A stretch of DNA of 41,395 bases, taken from positions 1 to 41,395 of the forward strand of contig CATEEE010000259.1 in the NCBI GenBank assembly GCA_949499045.1, read 5' to 3'. The notes under the pieces are model-generated. The model was not told the origin of the DNA, ran no database searches, and worked only from the letters and a program-made list of their open reading frames with translations. Shown here one piece after another: positions 1-8,060 of this stretch. How positions within the stretch are numbered: position 1 is the first letter of the stretch; each line of letters begins with the position of its first letter. The position numbers were made by a program, and so were the translations under genes. This stretch comes from Marinobacterium sp. xm-d-530. Lineage in GTDB: Bacteria; Pseudomonadota; Gammaproteobacteria; Pseudomonadales; Balneatricaceae.

Positions 1-212
1 GGTGAATTGCGCAACAGCGATTCGCGCTCTGCCAGTGCCTCTTTTACAAGGCGAAACTCGTAATGCTCGAGGTAGCGAAGTCCACCGTGTATCAGCTTGC
101 TAGAATTGGATGAGGTCGCTGCGCCCAGATCGTCCATATCAATGAGTACGGTACTTAATCCGCGGCCTGCGGCATCCATCGCAATACCCGCACCGTTTAC
201 GCCGGCACCGAT
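1..212 (-). pseudogene. glpD: 5'-truncated glpD fragment (aerobic glycerol-3-phosphate dehydrogenase N-terminus)
   Basis: Reading the minus strand from 212 to 3 gives 70 uninterrupted codons that match the N-terminus of the FAD-dependent membrane enzyme GlpD: the dinucleotide-binding glycine motif (GAGVNGAG), then a TSSNSSKLIHGGLRYLEHY segment highly characteristic of GlpD, then FRLVKEALAERE. The similarity begins at the isoleucine before the glycine motif, about eight residues into a normal GlpD. There is no start codon, ribosome binding site or promoter of its own; upstream the frame runs into unrelated sequence. The gene continues off the left edge, so I cannot say whether the rest is intact. 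The family identification rests on recalled GlpD sequences and is strong; calling it broken depends on the junction near 210-213 being real rather than an assembly error. Confidence 0.8.
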
Positions 213-468
213 TTTTGCGTTGCTTGGATTTGTGGGGCTGACCGATGGGTTAATGCGTCGAGATCTTCGTAAGTTTCGAGTCGAGCATGAATCAAGCTTT
301 GTCTATCACATCGCCAAATCCCTTGCGCTTCCGCTGATGATTTCAGGGTGCATTATGTATTTGTCGATGCCATTCACAATTCACCCTAATTTGGTGATTA
401 CGCCCTATGCGGTGCTATTTGCTTACACGCTATCTGTGATGGCATCTAAGTTTAAGAAGTACTTGTAA
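213..468 (+). pseudogene. 3' remnant of an ICE membrane protein (TIGR03747/DUF4400-type)
   Basis: In the plus frame ending with TAA at 466-468 the product contains LTDGLMRRDLRKF, then RESSFVYH-like HESSFVYHIAK, two hydrophobic stretches, and ends in FKKYL. This is the C-terminal pattern of the integrating-conjugative-element membrane proteins of TIGR03747 (DUF4400 type), which act in the conjugative apparatus of genomic islands. Only about 85 C-terminal residues are present; the full family is much longer. The frame stays open upstream to an ATG at 97, but residues before about 213 are simply the antisense of glpD, so the 123-residue ORF is a chance chimera. The 164 bases after the stop, up to the next gene at 633, hold nothing I recognise. 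I am fairly sure of the family from recalled C-terminal sequences, without a search. Confidence 0.7.
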
Positions 469-632
469 TAGGGATGCAACGTAAAACCATTTGTTAACAG
501 CGGTCATAACAAAACGTTTCATGAGAAGGCTCTCTAGGTCTGTCATGTTCGATGTATTGAATAAATGCATAAGCAAAATAGGAACTCTGTTGCTCGTAGC
601 ACCTTTAAGATCTTAATCATTGTAATTAGGCG

Positions 633-1109
633 TTACGAACGCTCCTTTGGTTCAAAGATACCTCCTCTGAAGCCAGAACTTCTTCGAAACACTAGAAGGT
701 TACTTTCAAAAAATTGGCGAACGTCATTATGTTGATTGATTGTATTTGCTTCTATTGTGACGATGCCTCTATCTGGTTTTGATTTTGAAGGAATCACTTC
801 TTTTATTTCTGTTACGACATGGAGAACATCCCCGGGACGAGTCGGCGAGAGCCATCTTAATGTAACTCCACCACCGATGACGCCTGAAGCAATGGGCAAT
901 GACTTAGCTATTAATCGCATCGTAATCGAACCAACCTGCCATCCACTGGCAGCTAGACCCTCAAAAAATGACTCCTGAGCTAATTCATCTGATAGATGAA
1001 ATGGTTGTGGGTCGTACTCTTCAGCAAATGCAATAATATTCTCTTCAGTGATTGAGTATCTCTCACTAGTGAATTGATCACCTACCGTTAAGTCTTCTAA
1101 ATAGAGCAT
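633..1109 (-). CDS. MaoC-family (R)-enoyl-CoA hydratase-like protein
   Basis: A 158-residue hotdog-fold protein of the MaoC dehydratase family, expected to hydrate a 2-enoyl-CoA to a 3-hydroxyacyl-CoA in the cytoplasm. The hydratase signature is clear: YDPQPFH places the catalytic Asp at residue 33 and His at 38, followed by the usual GLAASGW turn and a second conserved segment (LSPTRPGD, then SKSKPDRGIV). Length is normal for a single-domain member. It lies 24 bases after the MBL-fold hydrolase gene on the same strand, and the two probably form one transcript. It is a clear paralogue of the gene at 36008-36466, with the same motif spacing. The substrate cannot be read from sequence; the context points to branched or short acyl-CoAs. 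Confidence 0.85.
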   Translation of the reverse strand: MLYLEDLTVGDQFTSERYSITEENIIAFAEEYDPQPFHLSDELAQESFFEGLAASGWQVGSITMRLIAKSLPIASGVIGGGVTLRWLSPTRPGDVLHVVTEIKEVIPSKSKPDRGIVTIEANTINQHNDVRQFFESNLLVFRRSSGFRGGIFEPKERS

Positions 1110-1133
1110 TACTTTTTCTCTCTTAGCTTTTGA

Positions 1134-2153
1134 TTAGAGCACCACTTTATACAGCTGAATATCGCTCTCATTGCCTAGTTTTTGAATGTTTTTTTTCGCT
1201 AGTTGGTAATTGATGTAAGCTAAAGTTTCGCCATACGCCAAATGATGATCCAATGGCGAAAGTTCCCTTGGGAATAAAGCTCTCAGCATTTCTTCTGCCG
1301 TACAGGGTGTTTGGCAATAATGAAGAATTTTTTCGGAATTTTCTAAATAACCCTCAATCAGCTGATCAACACGCTCATGTAAGTTCGTCATTGATTGCTC
1401 GTGAGCTGGAAGAACAAGTGTTGTATCAGGTAATAATTTAAGCCTCTCTAAACCACTAATCCATGTCGATATTGGATTTCCATTGTCGTCGTTAAATCGG
1501 ACACTAACATTTGAGCTGATTCGCGCTAAGACCTGATCGCCTGATATTAGAATGCGACGACTTGGGTTGTACAGAGACGCATGTGCAACCGTATGTCCAT
1601 CGTTGATAAATATCTGCCAATTTTCATTGTTGATTTTGATTGCTCCTTCTTGTAAGCAAACAAATTCATTAGGTAGAGGATAGAATGCTTTTTGAAAGTT
1701 TAGTAAGCCTCTTATAATCTGCTTATATTTAGCTTCTGGTATACCACCTGAGTGGTAAAAATTATCGAGTTTTTTGGCTAGATCAGCATCATTTTTTGGG
1801 TCCATCCCAAGAAAATGTTGTAACCCCTCATATTCTGATTTGGTGACCCAAAGTGGAACTTGCCATTTCTCACAAATCCAACCAGCCGCACCAATATGAT
1901 CTACATGGGTATGAGTGGCTAGGACAGCTTTTAGTGGTTTCGTTTTTGGAAGTTGATCAATAATACTTTTTAAAATTGATTGAGAGCATTCGCTTCTGAT
2001 ACCGGTATCAACCAAAATCCAGCCATCTGAATCTTCAATCAAGTACACATTTATGTGGTCTAATGCAAAGGGTAGCGGTAGCCTAATTTGATAGACGCCA
2101 TAATCAACTGGGGTTAGCTCAGAAATTGACTGAATTAATTGCTTTGTGATCAT
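1134..2153 (-). CDS. MBL-fold metallo-hydrolase
   Basis: A 339-residue metallo-beta-lactamase-fold hydrolase. The metal-binding motif HTHVDH is at residues 81-86. Further ligand segments follow: a GHTVAH stretch near residue 185, an ISGDQ aspartate just after 200, and a late PAHEQ histidine. A long C-terminal region after the core resembles the winged-helix extension of LACTB2-like hydrolases. Members of this group occur beside acyl-CoA catabolic genes and may cleave thioesters, but no substrate can be assigned. No strong ribosome binding site precedes the ATG, and no other in-frame Met is near. It is transcribed away from the crotonase gene at 2361 and towards the MaoC gene. Confidence 0.85.
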   Translation of the reverse strand: MITKQLIQSISELTPVDYGVYQIRLPLPFALDHINVYLIEDSDGWILVDTGIRSECSQSILKSIIDQLPKTKPLKAVLATHTHVDHIGAAGWICEKWQVPLWVTKSEYEGLQHFLGMDPKNDADLAKKLDNFYHSGGIPEAKYKQIIRGLLNFQKAFYPLPNEFVCLQEGAIKINNENWQIFINDGHTVAHASLYNPSRRILISGDQVLARISSNVSVRFNDDNGNPISTWISGLERLKLLPDTTLVLPAHEQSMTNLHERVDQLIEGYLENSEKILHYCQTPCTAEEMLRALFPRELSPLDHHLAYGETLAYINYQLAKKNIQKLGNESDIQLYKVVL

Positions 2154-2360
2154 AAATTTTGAATGTCTTAAGTGAGAAACTTTAATTTTATTTTTGATTG
2201 ATGATTGAGAGTTTGTATAACCAAATCATTTTGTATCAGTCAGGCAGATAGCTTGCTATGATTTTTCACAATATAGATTTTCGATCTAATTATTCCAATT
2301 TTTTAGAATATCAAAATTTAGTAGTACCATCGTTATAATTATTATTTACAGAGGCAAAGG
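2154..2360. promoter_or_regulatory. Divergent promoter region between MBL hydrolase and crotonase genes
   Basis: This 207-base AT-rich stretch separates two divergently transcribed genes and must contain both start regions. On the plus strand TATGAT at 2257-2262 is a plausible -10 element, but the nearest -35-like TTGTAT at 2231-2236 is 20 bases away, longer than the usual 17. A short palindrome, ATAGC-TT-GCTAT, spans 2248-2259 and overlaps that -10. The crotonase has a good ribosome binding site, GAGG at 2351-2354, six bases before its ATG. Promoter details are inference. Confidence 0.4.
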
Positions 2361-3164
2361 ATGATTATCCCTACTTTGAAAGACGCTTTACTTCAACAAG
2401 AGGGCAGGGTCGCTATTTTAACTATGAATCGAGATGATGTGCGTAATGCATTGACAGGTACAAATCTTGTTGAGGATATCTTAGCGACGGTTGAATGGAT
2501 TAATCAGGATTCTGAGGTCTCGGTTTTAGTAATTACAGGTGCAGGCTCTTCATTCAGTGCCGGTGGTAATGTGCATGATATGGCTAATCGTGAAGCAGAT
2601 TTCGCTGGTGATGTTGCTGAATGTGCAACTCGCTACCGCAACGGTATTCAACGATTACCTTTAGCAATTCAATCGTTAGAGGTGCCTATTATTGCTGCGG
2701 TTAACGGTGCGGCTATTGGTGCAGGATTTGATCTGGCTAATATGGCTGATCTCAGATTAGCTTCTGAACGAGCAAAATTTGGTGAAACATTTTTAAATTT
2801 AGGAATCATTCCTGGTGATGGAGGCGCTTGGTTCCTTCAACGATTGATTGGTTATCAGCGAGCTTTTGAACTGACTCTATCTGGGCGAGTCATTGATGCA
2901 GCTGAAGCTAAAGAATTAGGAGTGGTAATGGATGTGGTGCCTGAGGATCAAATTTTAAAAGCCTCTCTGGATCTCGCGAATCGTATTGCCTCTCAGCCAC
3001 CTAAGGCTACACGCCTGACAAAACGTTTGATGAAAATGGCACAAAGAACGGAGTTAAAAGACTTTCTTGATATTTGTGCGTGTTTCCAAGGTATGTGCCA
3101 CAATGAACCAGAGCACCTGGATGCAGTTCACAAACTTTTGGAATCTTTATCTAAAAATAAATGA
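2361..3164 (+). CDS. Crotonase-superfamily enoyl-CoA hydratase/isomerase with altered catalytic residues
   Basis: A 267-residue crotonase-fold protein. The oxyanion-hole segments are present (FSAGGN near residue 67 and NGAAIGAG near 116). At the two positions that carry the catalytic glutamates of classical enoyl-CoA hydratase (Glu144 and Glu164 in the rat enzyme) this protein has Asp124 and Phe144; nearby acidic residues Glu142 and Asp153 (in PGDGGAW) may take over. Such PGDGGAW crotonases are a recognisable subgroup, so the enzyme may be an isomerase or act on an unusual substrate rather than being a plain hydratase. The gene stands alone on the plus strand, divergent from the MBL/MaoC pair and convergent with the valine operon. 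Family certain, reaction uncertain. Confidence 0.85.
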   Translation: MIIPTLKDALLQQEGRVAILTMNRDDVRNALTGTNLVEDILATVEWINQDSEVSVLVITGAGSSFSAGGNVHDMANREADFAGDVAECATRYRNGIQRLPLAIQSLEVPIIAAVNGAAIGAGFDLANMADLRLASERAKFGETFLNLGIIPGDGGAWFLQRLIGYQRAFELTLSGRVIDAAEAKELGVVMDVVPEDQILKASLDLANRIASQPPKATRLTKRLMKMAQRTELKDFLDICACFQGMCHNEPEHLDAVHKLLESLSKNK

Positions 3165-3253
3165 ATACTTAAATACTCACTGGTACCCCTAACTCAAAGC
3201 TAAGTTTGTCAGAAAACAAAAGCATTTGAATTAGTTAAAAGGATATCGAGTAA

Positions 3254-3285
3254 GTGGCAATTTATTTTTGAAAATAAATTGCCAC
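3254..3285. terminator. Perfect 15-bp inverted repeat between convergent genes
   Basis: The left arm GTGGCAATTTATTTT (3254-3268) is exactly complementary to 3271-3285, with a two-base centre. It sits in the 131-base space between the stop codons of the crotonase and prpE, where a bidirectional terminator is expected. There is no T-run after either arm; the AT-rich inner stem supplies the A/T tracts instead, so it is not a textbook intrinsic terminator. Confidence 0.6.
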
Positions 3286-3295
3286 ACTCTCTCCG

Positions 3296-5182
3296 CTATT
3301 TGGCCCTAGCTGAGAAAACATCCTGTATCTCATCTAAGATAACGGGATCATCTATTGTTGAAGGCATCGTATAGGCCTCTGAAGCTGCTATTTTGCGAAG
3401 CACTGCACGAAGCACTTTACCGGACCTGGTTTTTGGCAAGCGCTGGACTACAAATGCTTGTTTAAAACAAGCTACTGCTCCAACTTGCTCCCTAACCATT
3501 TGAACCAACTGCGAAACTAATTCATCTTCAGAAATATTCTCTCCAGCTTTTAGTACTAAAAGCCCAAGAGGAACTTGTCCTCTCAGCTCATCGGGGACAC
3601 CTATAACTGCACATTCAGCTACCGATGAGTGGGTTGAGAGAATTTCTTCCATTTCTCCTGTTGATAATCGATGACCCGAAACGTTGATTACGTCATCAGT
3701 TCGACCGGTTATGTAGATATAACCATCCTCATCTATATAGCCACCATCACCTGTGTGGTAAAAGCCTGGGAAGCTTTCTAAATAAGATGAGTAATATCTT
3801 TCATTATTATTCCAAATGCTCCAAGCAACACCCGGAGGCATTGGAAGTGAGACACATATATTACCGGCTTCTCCACGTTCTACTTCAACTCCCTCATCAT
3901 CGAGAACGCGTATGTCGTATCCTGGAATTGGTTTATTAGTTGAGCCTATTCGCTCTTTGGAAGGGTTTTCCCAGCCCATCATTGGAGCGGTCATTGGCCA
4001 ACCGGTTTCGGTCTGCCACCAGTGATCTAGTACCGGTACTTTTAATAGATCTACTAACCAGCCATATGTTGATGAATCGAGCTTTTCTCCGGCTACAAAT
4101 ACCCATTTTAAGGAGTTTAGATCATATTGCCTCGCTAAACTGCCATTAGGATCTTCTTTGCGGATTGCACGAAATGCTGTTGGAGCGCAAAACATCGAGT
4201 TGACACTGTATTCGTCAATTACACGCCAAAAAGTACCTGCGTCCGGTGTCTTTATTGGCTTTCCTTCGAAAAAGATCGCAGAACATCCGCCCATTAATGG
4301 TCCATAAACAATAAACGAGTGGCCGACAACCCAACCTATGTCTGAAGCTCCCCACCAAACATCTCCGGTTCTCATGCCGTATACGTTGTTGAGGGCGTAA
4401 TTTAGAGCAACAGCGTGTCCACCATTGTCTCTAACGATACCTTTTGGCTGGCCAGTAGTGCCTGAAGTGTAAAGGATATAAAGAGGATCTGATCCTTTGA
4501 CTGTGACGCACTCAGCGACTTCAACGTTTTCTTGGAAGTCCTGCCAATCAAGATCCCAAGAATTGTTTAAGTCTGCTTGTAGCATAGAGCGTTGGAAAAC
4601 CACTGTATTTTGAGGCTTGTGATTCGCTAATGAGATTGCTTGGTCTACTAGAGGTTTGTAGGCGATCTTTTTTTCAAACTCAATTCCGCAGGAGGCGGTT
4701 AGAATTATTTTAGGGTTAGCATCATCGATACGAATGGCCATTTCGTGGGGAGCAAACCCCCCGAATACCACGGAATGAACTGCCCCCAGACGCGCGCATG
4801 CAAGCATGGCGACAGCAGCTTCAGGAATCATAGGCATATAGATAAGTACCGTATCGCCTTTATCGACACCCTGCTTTTTGAGTGCACCTGCGAATCGTTT
4901 CACTCGTTCTAATAGGTCTGCATAAGTTATGGCTTCCTTGGTATTACTTACGGGTGAGTCGTAATAGAGTGCTACCTGTTCAGCTAAGCCATTCTCAACA
5001 TGTCTATCAAGCGCCAAATAACAACTATTAAGCTCCCCGTCTGCATACCAATTAAAAGTACCAAAGTCGGTTTTGCTGAGAATAGACTCAGGTTTTTTAT
5101 ACCAAGCAATACGATTTGTTTGTGCTGCCCAATATGATTGTGGATCATTAAGTGCAGATTCGTATTCTTCTTCATATCTCAT
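3296..5182 (-). CDS. prpE: Propionate--CoA ligase
   Basis: A 628-residue AMP-forming acyl-CoA synthetase of the acetyl/propionyl-CoA synthetase group, which adenylates propionate and transfers it to CoA. The N-terminal ACAS domain is present (SYWAAQ near 17), followed by the ATP-binding loop YTSGTTGQPKG at 238-248, the WWQTETGWP segment, the YHTGDGG motif, and the C-terminal catalytic/acetylatable lysine in TRSGK at 589. Length and motif set fit PrpE. It is the last gene of the valine operon, 40 bases after mmsB, where it would feed free propionate into the propionyl-CoA pool also produced by MmsA. An acetyl-CoA synthetase is less likely given the PrpE-type details and context. Confidence 0.9.
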   Translation of the reverse strand: MRYEEEYESALNDPQSYWAAQTNRIAWYKKPESILSKTDFGTFNWYADGELNSCYLALDRHVENGLAEQVALYYDSPVSNTKEAITYADLLERVKRFAGALKKQGVDKGDTVLIYMPMIPEAAVAMLACARLGAVHSVVFGGFAPHEMAIRIDDANPKIILTASCGIEFEKKIAYKPLVDQAISLANHKPQNTVVFQRSMLQADLNNSWDLDWQDFQENVEVAECVTVKGSDPLYILYTSGTTGQPKGIVRDNGGHAVALNYALNNVYGMRTGDVWWGASDIGWVVGHSFIVYGPLMGGCSAIFFEGKPIKTPDAGTFWRVIDEYSVNSMFCAPTAFRAIRKEDPNGSLARQYDLNSLKWVFVAGEKLDSSTYGWLVDLLKVPVLDHWWQTETGWPMTAPMMGWENPSKERIGSTNKPIPGYDIRVLDDEGVEVERGEAGNICVSLPMPPGVAWSIWNNNERYYSSYLESFPGFYHTGDGGYIDEDGYIYITGRTDDVINVSGHRLSTGEMEEILSTHSSVAECAVIGVPDELRGQVPLGLLVLKAGENISEDELVSQLVQMVREQVGAVACFKQAFVVQRLPKTRSGKVLRAVLRKIAASEAYTMPSTIDDPVILDEIQDVFSARAK

Positions 5183-5222
5183 AGTCGATCTCTTGTATTT
5201 ATTGTGTCGATAGAGTGTTAAT

Positions 5223-6113
5223 TCACTGATCTTGGTAAAGCTTTAGAATGCTTGAGAAGTCCAACGCTCCATTACCATTGCTTTTATGTAACATAAAGAG
5301 TGAGCGAGCTGCTGCTCCCATAGGGGTGGGAGAGGCACTTTGCTGACTGACATCCATGGCTAATCCAAGATCTTTGAACATTAGATCTACTTGAAATCCG
5401 CCTTGGTAGTCATTAGAAGATGGTACGTTTGGCATAACGCCAGGCACTGGGTTATAGACTTGAAGTGCCCAGTTGTTTCCTGAGCTTTGTTTCATGATTT
5501 CAGAGAGTACAGCCGGATCTAATCCATTTTTCATTCCCATGTTTAGTGCTTCTGCTGTACCTGTCATCAATATTGCAAGCATCATGTTGTTGCAACATTT
5601 TGCAATTTGGCCAGCACCGCTTTCCCCAGCTCTGAAAATATTCTTGCCCATTCCTTGAAGGATTGGTTCTGCTTTAGCGAAAAGGACTTCACTTGCACCT
5701 ACCATAAAAGCCAAAGTGCCAGCGGTTGCAGCGCCTACTCCACCAGAAACTGGCGCATCGATAAAATCAACGCCGCGTTGGGAGCACTCAGCGGCCACTC
5801 TTTTAGCAGTCTCAGAGTCAATGGTCGAGCTATCTATTAGTAAAGCTCCAGGCTCTACTGCATCAAATAGAGGTGTTTCGCCTGTTATATATAAACTTTC
5901 AACATGCTTACCAGCGGGCAGCATTGTAATGACAAATTCAGCACCTTTTACTGCTTCTACAGCCGAACCGGCCGCAATAGCGCCAACTTCAACTGCCTGA
6001 TCTATTGCAGCGCTGTTTAAGTCAAATGCTTGTACTTGATGACCAGATTTTACTAAGTTTGCCACCATGGGAGCACCCATGTTACCGAGCCCAATGAAGC
6101 CAATATTAGCCAT
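5223..6113 (-). CDS. mmsB: 3-hydroxyisobutyrate dehydrogenase
   Basis: A 296-residue NAD-dependent beta-hydroxyacid dehydrogenase that oxidises 3-hydroxyisobutyrate to methylmalonate semialdehyde in valine breakdown. The Rossmann motif GFIGLGNMGAPM is at residues 5-16, the substrate-binding DAPVSGG at 119-125, and the catalytic lysine is Lys172 in GQIAKCCNN. Length matches the family. It lies 43 bases downstream of the 3-hydroxyisobutyryl-CoA hydrolase gene that supplies its substrate and upstream of prpE. MmsA, which uses its product, is the first gene of the same operon. Confidence 0.93.
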   Translation of the reverse strand: MANIGFIGLGNMGAPMVANLVKSGHQVQAFDLNSAAIDQAVEVGAIAAGSAVEAVKGAEFVITMLPAGKHVESLYITGETPLFDAVEPGALLIDSSTIDSETAKRVAAECSQRGVDFIDAPVSGGVGAATAGTLAFMVGASEVLFAKAEPILQGMGKNIFRAGESGAGQIAKCCNNMMLAILMTGTAEALNMGMKNGLDPAVLSEIMKQSSGNNWALQVYNPVPGVMPNVPSSNDYQGGFQVDLMFKDLGLAMDVSQQSASPTPMGAAARSLFMLHKSNGNGALDFSSILKLYQDQ

Positions 6114-6156
6114 AGTCTATAATCCTCTATTATTGTTTTTTGTTAAGTTTGAAGTA

Positions 6157-7254
6157 TTAAAGTGATGTGAGCGGATTTTCTTCCCAAGGTGATTTGAAGA
6201 ATGTTTCCAAAAAATCACTATCTACATCTCTAACAGCTTTGAAAGTCCAATCTGGGTTGCCGTCTTTATCGATTAATAATGCTCTTATACCCTCAGGTAG
6301 CTCACGGTTGTTACAGCACTGTACTGATAGTGCTAACTCAGCCATAAAGACTTCTTTAAGAGAAAGATGACGAGAACGTTCAAGTTGTTCAGCGATAATA
6401 TGGATTGATAAAGGCGAGCCGTGGGTGATTGCCTTCTTCGAACGAATTATCCAAGGATCCTCACTTTCAAGCTCTTCCATCTCCTGCATAAGGTCTGCGA
6501 GAGAGTCTTGGTCGGTGATGCACTGTATAAATTCATAATGATCCTGAATTGGTGAGTCAGCACGGAAACTTTCTACGGATTCGTGCTCTAGCTCACGCAG
6601 CATTTTTGTTACCAGAATGTTTGCATCACCACTCCAATCATTGGCCAACAAGCGAGTCATCATTACATCGAATTTGTTTGCATCAATAAAGCGGTCAGCA
6701 AGGCCAAGAAATAACGCATCAGCTGCGTAAATAGGATTTCCTGTTAGGCCAAGAAATAAACCAGTCCGTCCTGGCATGCGGTTGAGGAAAAAACTGCCGC
6801 CAACATCTGGATACAATCCTATAGTGACTTCGGGCATCGCAAGGTGAGAGGTTTGGGTGACAATTCGGTGGCTGCAACCATTCATAAGGCCCATGCCTCC
6901 ACCCATCACAATACCACTTCCCCAACAGATGATCGGTTTAGGGTGGGTATGGATTAGATAATCAAGCCTATACTCACTGGTAAAATATTGCTCAGGAAAG
7001 TCTGGCTGATCACCAGCCGTAATGTATTTATACAAGCCGACGACATCTCCACCTGCACAGAATGCTTTTTCACCTGCACTTGTTAGGACGATGGCCTTTA
7101 CACGGTGGTCAGATGCTGCAGCAGTCAATCGAGGCTCAATTAATTGAATCATCTCTAATGTGAGAGCATTAAGAGAACGCTCAGAATTAAGAGAGATTTC
7201 CAACACCAGGTTGCCATCTAATGTGGCATGTTCATTGAAGAGTACGCAGCTCAT
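6157..7254 (-). CDS. 3-hydroxyisobutyryl-CoA hydrolase
   Basis: A crotonase-superfamily thioester hydrolase of the HIBCH type, releasing 3-hydroxyisobutyrate from its CoA ester in valine catabolism. With the start chosen here it has 365 residues. The catalytic pair typical of HIBCH is visible as Glu142 (in AMPEV) and Asp150 (in YPDVGG), with the same spacing of eight as Glu169/Asp177 of the human enzyme; the oxyanion segment FCAGGD is near 65 and MGGGMG near 117. An earlier in-frame ATG at 7281 would overlap the preceding gene, whereas the ATG at 7254 has AAAGGA six bases upstream, so I prefer the later start. It follows the hydratase gene by 11 bases. Confidence 0.9.
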   Translation of the reverse strand: MSCVLFNEHATLDGNLVLEISLNSERSLNALTLEMIQLIEPRLTAAASDHRVKAIVLTSAGEKAFCAGGDVVGLYKYITAGDQPDFPEQYFTSEYRLDYLIHTHPKPIICWGSGIVMGGGMGLMNGCSHRIVTQTSHLAMPEVTIGLYPDVGGSFFLNRMPGRTGLFLGLTGNPIYAADALFLGLADRFIDANKFDVMMTRLLANDWSGDANILVTKMLRELEHESVESFRADSPIQDHYEFIQCITDQDSLADLMQEMEELESEDPWIIRSKKAITHGSPLSIHIIAEQLERSRHLSLKEVFMAELALSVQCCNNRELPEGIRALLIDKDGNPDWTFKAVRDVDSDFLETFFKSPWEENPLTSL

Positions 7255-7265
7255 CGAGGATTCCT

Positions 7266-8042
7266 TTAGCAGTTTTTCCAATTTGGCTTACGTTTCTCAA
7301 GGAAAGCATTAACCCCTTCTTTCTGATCTTCAGAATGGAATAGGTCCACAAAAAGTTCACGTTCCAGTCTGTAGCCTGCGTCCCAGTGCTGCTTTCGATT
7401 GTTTTGAATAAGTAGCTTACAGCTTGCTATAGACATCGGACTTTGTTGATCAGCTAGTTCAGCTAATTCCATTGCACGATTGAATGACTCACCGGTCGCT
7501 ACAAGCTCTTCAATTAACCCAATTTCCTTCGCTTTAGGCGCATTTACTCGCTCACCTAATAGGATCATGCGTTTAGCCCAACCCTCTCCAACAAGCATCG
7601 TTAAATTCTGTGTGCCTCCGGCACAAGGGAGGAGGCCAACCTTTGCCTCTGGAAGTGCTAGCTGAGACTGTTCCTCAGCGACGCGGATATCACACGCAAG
7701 AGCAACCTCCAATCCACCGCCCATTGCAAACCCATTAATGGCAGCTATTGAAACACCTCTAAAATTTGATAGTGACTCGAACGCTTCACCAAAATATCTC
7801 CCCATGTCACGTGCTACTGAACGATCTCCGTCAGCAAACATGTTTAGGTCAGCTCCAGCACTAAAGAATTTTTCGCTATCTGACTTCAATACAAGTGAGA
7901 AAATATTTCGATCTTCATTTAGTTCGTTTACCAGAGAGATCAACCTTTTCAAACTTTCCTCAGTCCAAGTATTGGCTGGAGGGTTGTTCATTGTAATGAT
8001 GGCCGTATGGCCCTTTTTCTCGAGAATAAGTGTTTGTGACAT
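7266..8042 (-). CDS. Enoyl-CoA hydratase (methacrylyl-CoA hydration)
   Basis: A 258-residue classical enoyl-CoA hydratase. Both catalytic glutamates are present, Glu112 (in GGGLEV) and Glu132 (in LPEAKVG), at the canonical spacing of 20, together with oxyanion-hole segments FSAGAD and NGFAMGGG. Position between isobutyryl-CoA dehydrogenase and 3-hydroxyisobutyryl-CoA hydrolase indicates that it hydrates methacrylyl-CoA in valine degradation. It is separated from the dehydrogenase gene by 18 bases. Unlike the crotonases at 2361 and 39230, its active site is intact. Confidence 0.9.
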   Translation of the reverse strand: MSQTLILEKKGHTAIITMNNPPANTWTEESLKRLISLVNELNEDRNIFSLVLKSDSEKFFSAGADLNMFADGDRSVARDMGRYFGEAFESLSNFRGVSIAAINGFAMGGGLEVALACDIRVAEEQSQLALPEAKVGLLPCAGGTQNLTMLVGEGWAKRMILLGERVNAPKAKEIGLIEELVATGESFNRAMELAELADQQSPMSIASCKLLIQNNRKQHWDAGYRLERELFVDLFHSEDQKEGVNAFLEKRKPNWKNC

Positions 8043-8060
8043 GTTATCTCCTTACTGCGC

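Noticed and set aside
97-468. A 123-residue plus-strand ORF as a novel protein
   Set aside because: Its first third is the antisense of glpD and the rest is an ICE protein C-terminus; it is a chimera created by the junction, not an evolved gene.
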